Assembly: GCA_905193485.1 (NCBI GenBank) | Contig: CAJJOX010000084.1 | Location: forward strand, 1 to 8,916 | Origin: an uncultured Porphyromonadaceae bacterium | Lineage (GTDB): Bacteria; Bacteroidota; Bacteroidia; Bacteroidales; Muribaculaceae | DNA: 8,916 bases | Reading direction: 5' to 3' | In this document: positions 6,179 to 8,916 of the stretch, piece after piece | How the letters are laid out: every line of letters begins with the position of its first letter | Numbering within the stretch: position 1 is the stretch's first letter | The notes under the pieces: model-generated | Database searches by the model: none | Seen by the model: the letters and a program-made list of their open reading frames with translations, nothing else | What the model was told of the DNA's origin: nothing | Made by a program: the position numbers and the translations under genes

Positions 6179-7800
6179 ATGCGTGCGTCACACGCCGAAG
6201 CCGTAGGCATTCTATGGGTGATTATCACAATAGTGTGGCCGGGCGTGAGCGCCGCCAGATTGGCCATAAGGTGTGATTCCGTATCGGGATCGAGCGCCGA
6301 AGTGGGTTCGTCAAGCAGAACCACGGGTCGGTCACGCAACAGGCCGCGGGCTATGGCTATGCGTTGTGCCTGCCCCTCAGAAAGCTTCGCGCCACCCTCG
6401 CCGACACGCGTGTCAAGCCCTGCCGGCAGATCGCTGACAAAATTGCAGCATGCCGTTTCAAGAGCCCGCTTCATATCTTCCTCCGATGCATCAGGCCGCG
6501 CCATTGCAAGATTACCGCGTATTGTGGCCGACAACAATGTGTTGCCCTGAGGCACATAAGTGATCAGTGAACGCGTAGCCACCGACGCCTCGGCTTCCGA
6601 CCCGTCAGAGCCAAAATATATCAGACGCCCCGACACAGGACGCACAAAAGCCATCAGCAGCCGCAGCAAAGTAGTCTTTCCGGCACCGGTCAGACCGGTC
6701 ACCGCTGTCATCCGTCCGGCGCCGAACAGAGCCGAAAGTCGGTTGATGACCGGTTCTTCACCGTCTTCGTAACAAAACGTCACATCTTCCATACGTATTC
6801 CAGCCGGTGCGGCAGGCAACGGTGTGTAAACAGTCGCCTCTTCCTCGACGGGCGCTTCAGTCATAGCCACGATACGCTCGGCCGAAGCGATGCCGTAGAC
6901 GAAACCGGGAAGTTTATGCGCCAGTTCAAGCGCGGGACGCTGCACCTGACTGACAAGCTGAAGGAAAGCCGTCATCACGCCAAAAGTCACGGCACCGCTG
7001 CTGAGTCCGTAGACGCCCCAGACAAAAGCGGTCAGATAACCGGCGGAAAATCCCGCCTGTATCATCATGCGGGAGAAAAGCGAATAGTTGTTGCGGCGCA
7101 TAATCAGCCTGAACAATCTCATCTGAAACCGTTCGATCTGCGACACCGTCCGTTTCTCAGTCTGAAACGCAGCATCGACATACCTGTGGCGCAAATGCTC
7201 CTGAACGTGACGGTTGACCGAAGAATCGAGCTGCCGGATGCGCGATGAAAGGCGCCTCATGCGACGCAAAAAAGCTTTGCCGAAGAGGAGCGCCAACGGC
7301 ATGATCGACACCATCACCAGCGCCAGACGCCAGTCGAGCGATGCGAGAAATGCGAAAGCGGCAAAAAGCTGAAACAATGTCACGATCACATCGGGTATGG
7401 CCACACTTACAAGATCGGCCGTCATGTCGGTGTCTTTACGCATACGCTCAATAATATCGGCCGAATGGAGCGAACGTCCGTAAAGCGCACGCATAGAACG
7501 ATCGAACATACTGAGCCGCAAACGATTGGCTATACGCGTCGTCAGCGACACGCCGATTCGGGATATCACCGCGCCCAACACCAACTGAACGGCCACACAT
7601 CCGGCAAGCGCCCAGACAAAAGGCCAAAGCGGCATCGACGAGCCCGTAGAAACCGCTATGTCGACCATCTGCTTGCAAAGCCATACAAAAGCCAGTGTCA
7701 CAACCACCCGCGCAACGCCGGCCGCAATGCGCAGGGTGAGGCGGCAACGCTGTCCCGCCGACAGGCCGTAAAGCCATCGTATGTATTGTCTGACACTCAT
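6166..7800 (-). CDS. ABC exporter half-transporter (fused membrane and ATPase domains)
   Basis: A 544-residue type IV ABC exporter. The N-terminal transmembrane domain (about 20-290, roughly six helices) is followed by a nucleotide-binding domain from about 340. Walker A is GLTGAGKTT with K375, the Q-loop reads YVPQGN, the signature is LSEGQ, Walker B is VVLLDEP with D497-E498, and the H-loop is His529 in ITHRM. All motifs are present, so it should work as a homodimer pumping a substrate out of the cytoplasm. It has no C39 peptidase domain. The start ATG overlaps the TGA of the upstream S26 peptidase by one base (TGATG), which implies translational coupling; the longer frame from 7860 lies inside that gene and is rejected. 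The protein stops about 15 residues after the H-loop, lacking the usual tail. The substrate is unknown; a peptide is suggested by the coupled protease. Confidence 0.9.
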   Translation of the reverse strand: MSVRQYIRWLYGLSAGQRCRLTLRIAAGVARVVVTLAFVWLCKQMVDIAVSTGSSMPLWPFVWALAGCVAVQLVLGAVISRIGVSLTTRIANRLRLSMFDRSMRALYGRSLHSADIIERMRKDTDMTADLVSVAIPDVIVTLFQLFAAFAFLASLDWRLALVMVSIMPLALLFGKAFLRRMRRLSSRIRQLDSSVNRHVQEHLRHRYVDAAFQTEKRTVSQIERFQMRLFRLIMRRNNYSLFSRMMIQAGFSAGYLTAFVWGVYGLSSGAVTFGVMTAFLQLVSQVQRPALELAHKLPGFVYGIASAERIVAMTEAPVEEEATVYTPLPAAPAGIRMEDVTFCYEDGEEPVINRLSALFGAGRMTAVTGLTGAGKTTLLRLLMAFVRPVSGRLIYFGSDGSEAEASVATRSLITYVPQGNTLLSATIRGNLAMARPDASEEDMKRALETACCNFVSDLPAGLDTRVGEGGAKLSEGQAQRIAIARGLLRDRPVVLLDEPTSALDPDTESHLMANLAALTPGHTIVIITHRMPTASACDARIALR

Positions 7801-8216
7801 CACATTCTTAACAACTTGACAATCAACGGACGGATGCATCGAAGCCTGCGCCAGAGCCATGCTCGCGAAGGCCGCCGGCGCACGCCGTCGTCAGACACCA
7901 CCCTGCTCACCACTCCGGCCACATCTTCTCGCAGGCATCTCTCCTGCCGGTGGAGATTGGCGTCGCCCATCAGCGTCAGAGCGCCGTCGGGAGAGATATC
8001 CACCACTCTGTGAAGCACATACCGACGATCGTCGTCGACACGCGCGAGCACGATGTCACCGCGACGGATTTCGCCCGGCGCCGCAAGCTCCACCCTTTCG
8101 ACATCAGGGCGCAGGTAAGGCAGCATGCTGCGTCCGCGCACCGTCACCAAGGCTTTCTCTCCGCGACCGACGGCCACGGCTACAGCATCAAGCAACATTT
8201 CATCGGATGGATTCAT
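7800..8216 (-). CDS. S24/S26-family peptidase, Ser/His signal-peptidase type, without membrane anchor
   Basis: A 138-residue small protease of the signal peptidase fold. The motif VRGRSMLPYL holds the nucleophile Ser30. GDIVLAR then leads to YVLHRVV with His69, where bacterial type I enzymes carry Lys; the His form is typical of the archaeal/ER (SipW-like) branch. LMGDAN supplies a conserved Asp85. There is no N-terminal membrane helix or signal peptide. The C-terminus (about 117-138) is basic and hydrophobic and may lie on the membrane. Similar small S24/S26 proteins occur in Bacteroidales beside ABC exporters and PqqD-type peptide chaperones; this is recalled, not searched. Its stop overlaps the ABC exporter start by one base, and the glycosyltransferase gene lies 70 nt upstream. 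Likely role: cleaving a leader from a peptide substrate in the cytoplasm before export (inference). It could instead be a degenerate LexA-like protein, but no DNA-binding domain is seen. Confidence 0.85.
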   Translation of the reverse strand: MNPSDEMLLDAVAVAVGRGEKALVTVRGRSMLPYLRPDVERVELAAPGEIRRGDIVLARVDDDRRYVLHRVVDISPDGALTLMGDANLHRQERCLREDVAGVVSRVVSDDGVRRRPSRAWLWRRLRCIRPLIVKLLRM

Positions 8217-8286
8217 CGGGATATGGAGAGGGAAATATCGTAATAGGAAAAGATCACGGACTGAAACATGACCGCCTGCCGCGGCA

Positions 8287-8916
8287 TTAGATCACGTGGG
8301 TGAAATGCGACTTGCGGTTGCGGCGGCCGCGCAACCGGTGGCGCATGGTGCGCAACGGACGTGACCACGCAAGCCATGGCACCGTGAAGAAGAGCCGTCT
8401 TGAGCCGAGAGCCGTAGAGCATCGACGCCATATAGAGCTATGCAGCAGGCAGAAAACCACGGCGAGCACCGCCACTGCGACAGCCGGAACGAGAGATGGC
8501 AACGCGAGCCAGACAGCCGCGGCGCCAAAAAGAGGCCAAAGCCACCAAAGCAGCGACGTGAAGCCCATCATGCGGTAGGTGCGACGCGGAAGATAACGCG
8601 AAGTGAAATCACGCTGCTGGCGATAAGCATCATGAAGCGCAGCAGGTGAATGTTCAAGAGAGCGCACGCGGGCGGCATGCGAGAGCTCGACGGCCGAATT
8701 GTCGCGTGTGGTGATCTCGTTGACGAAAATATCGTCATCGCCATAGGTGAGATCAAGGGTGCGCGAAAAGCCTTTGTGCTCGAAGAAGAGATTGCGGGTA
8801 TAGGCTAGATTGTAGCCCGTGGCCATGAATGCCCGGCGGCACATTGCCGAACTGAGATAGCGCACCGCCTGCCAGACGGTGTCGAAAGCGCGGCGCCGGC
8901 GCCGGCGGTCAGTATC
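8287..8916 (-). CDS. Glycosyltransferase family 2 protein, N-terminus beyond the window
   Basis: C-terminal 209 residues of a membrane-associated GT2 glycosyltransferase, which moves sugars from nucleotide donors to lipid or glycan acceptors. The block GYNLAYTRNLFFEHKGF (about 34-50 of the visible part) followed by YGDDDIFVNE (about 58-67) is characteristic of a Bacteroidales GT2 group; the acidic triplet D60-D62 is probably in the active-site region. Two membrane helices (about 116-137 and 141-158) and a very basic tail follow. The frame is open to the right edge, so the GTG at 8865 is an internal codon. The first visible residues include six consecutive arginines. The S26 peptidase gene follows after 70 nt on the same strand with no clear promoter in the gap, so the genes may be co-transcribed. 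The acceptor cannot be inferred. Confidence 0.82.
   Translation of the reverse strand, partial: DTDRRRRRRAFDTVWQAVRYLSSAMCRRAFMATGYNLAYTRNLFFEHKGFSRTLDLTYGDDDIFVNEITTRDNSAVELSHAARVRSLEHSPAALHDAYRQQRDFTSRYLPRRTYRMMGFTSLLWWLWPLFGAAAVWLALPSLVPAVAVAVLAVVFCLLHSSIWRRCSTALGSRRLFFTVPWLAWSRPLRTMRHRLRGRRNRKSHFTHVI

Noticed and set aside
7801..7860. Upstream start for the ABC exporter
   Set aside because: It lies inside the peptidase gene; the ATG at 7800 gives a TGATG junction and a normal exporter N-terminus.

Overview
The window reads as chromosomal DNA of a Bacteroidales bacterium, possibly of the Muribaculaceae/S24-7 type. Three matches to the Bacteroidota sigma factor -7 box (TAnnTTTG) sit just upstream of gene starts. 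There are no convincing Shine-Dalgarno sequences. Several proteins (the FecCD-type ABC pair, DnaG, the GT2 glycosyltransferase and the small S26 peptidase) have the look of Bacteroidales versions. Base composition is moderately GC-rich. The family-level placement is inference from general resemblance; no rRNA or tRNA is present to settle it.

Layout, left to right. (1) 3-776, plus strand: the C-terminal part of a YbhN/UPF0104-type membrane protein, entering through a run of 21 C at the left edge. (2) 719-2642, minus strand: a FecCD-type permease followed by its ATPase, with one promoter box upstream and no binding protein beside them. The ATPase runs 58 bp into the 3' end of the convergent YbhN-like gene. 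(3) 2643-3088: a 446-bp region with no convincing gene, holding promoter elements for both flanking genes and a possible leader hairpin. (4) 3089-3769, plus: a small von Willebrand factor A protein with a complete metal-binding (MIDAS) motif and an acidic tail. (5) 3892-6138, plus: DNA primase dnaG, with a well-formed promoter so close to the ATG that the mRNA is predicted to be leaderless or nearly so. (6) 6166-8916, minus, convergent with dnaG: a co-directional set of a GT2 glycosyltransferase (cut by the window edge), a small Ser/His-type S26 peptidase and an ABC exporter. The last two overlap by one base (TGATG).

How the genes fit together. The FecCD-type pair is an importer for a siderophore, heme or cobalamin-like substrate whose binding protein and outer-membrane receptor must lie elsewhere. 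The peptidase/exporter pair is the most suggestive part: a signal-peptidase-fold protease with no membrane anchor is translationally coupled to a half-transporter that has no peptidase domain of its own. This is compatible with processing and export of a peptide, but no precursor peptide or modification enzyme is visible here. No mobile element, CRISPR array, tRNA or rRNA was found.
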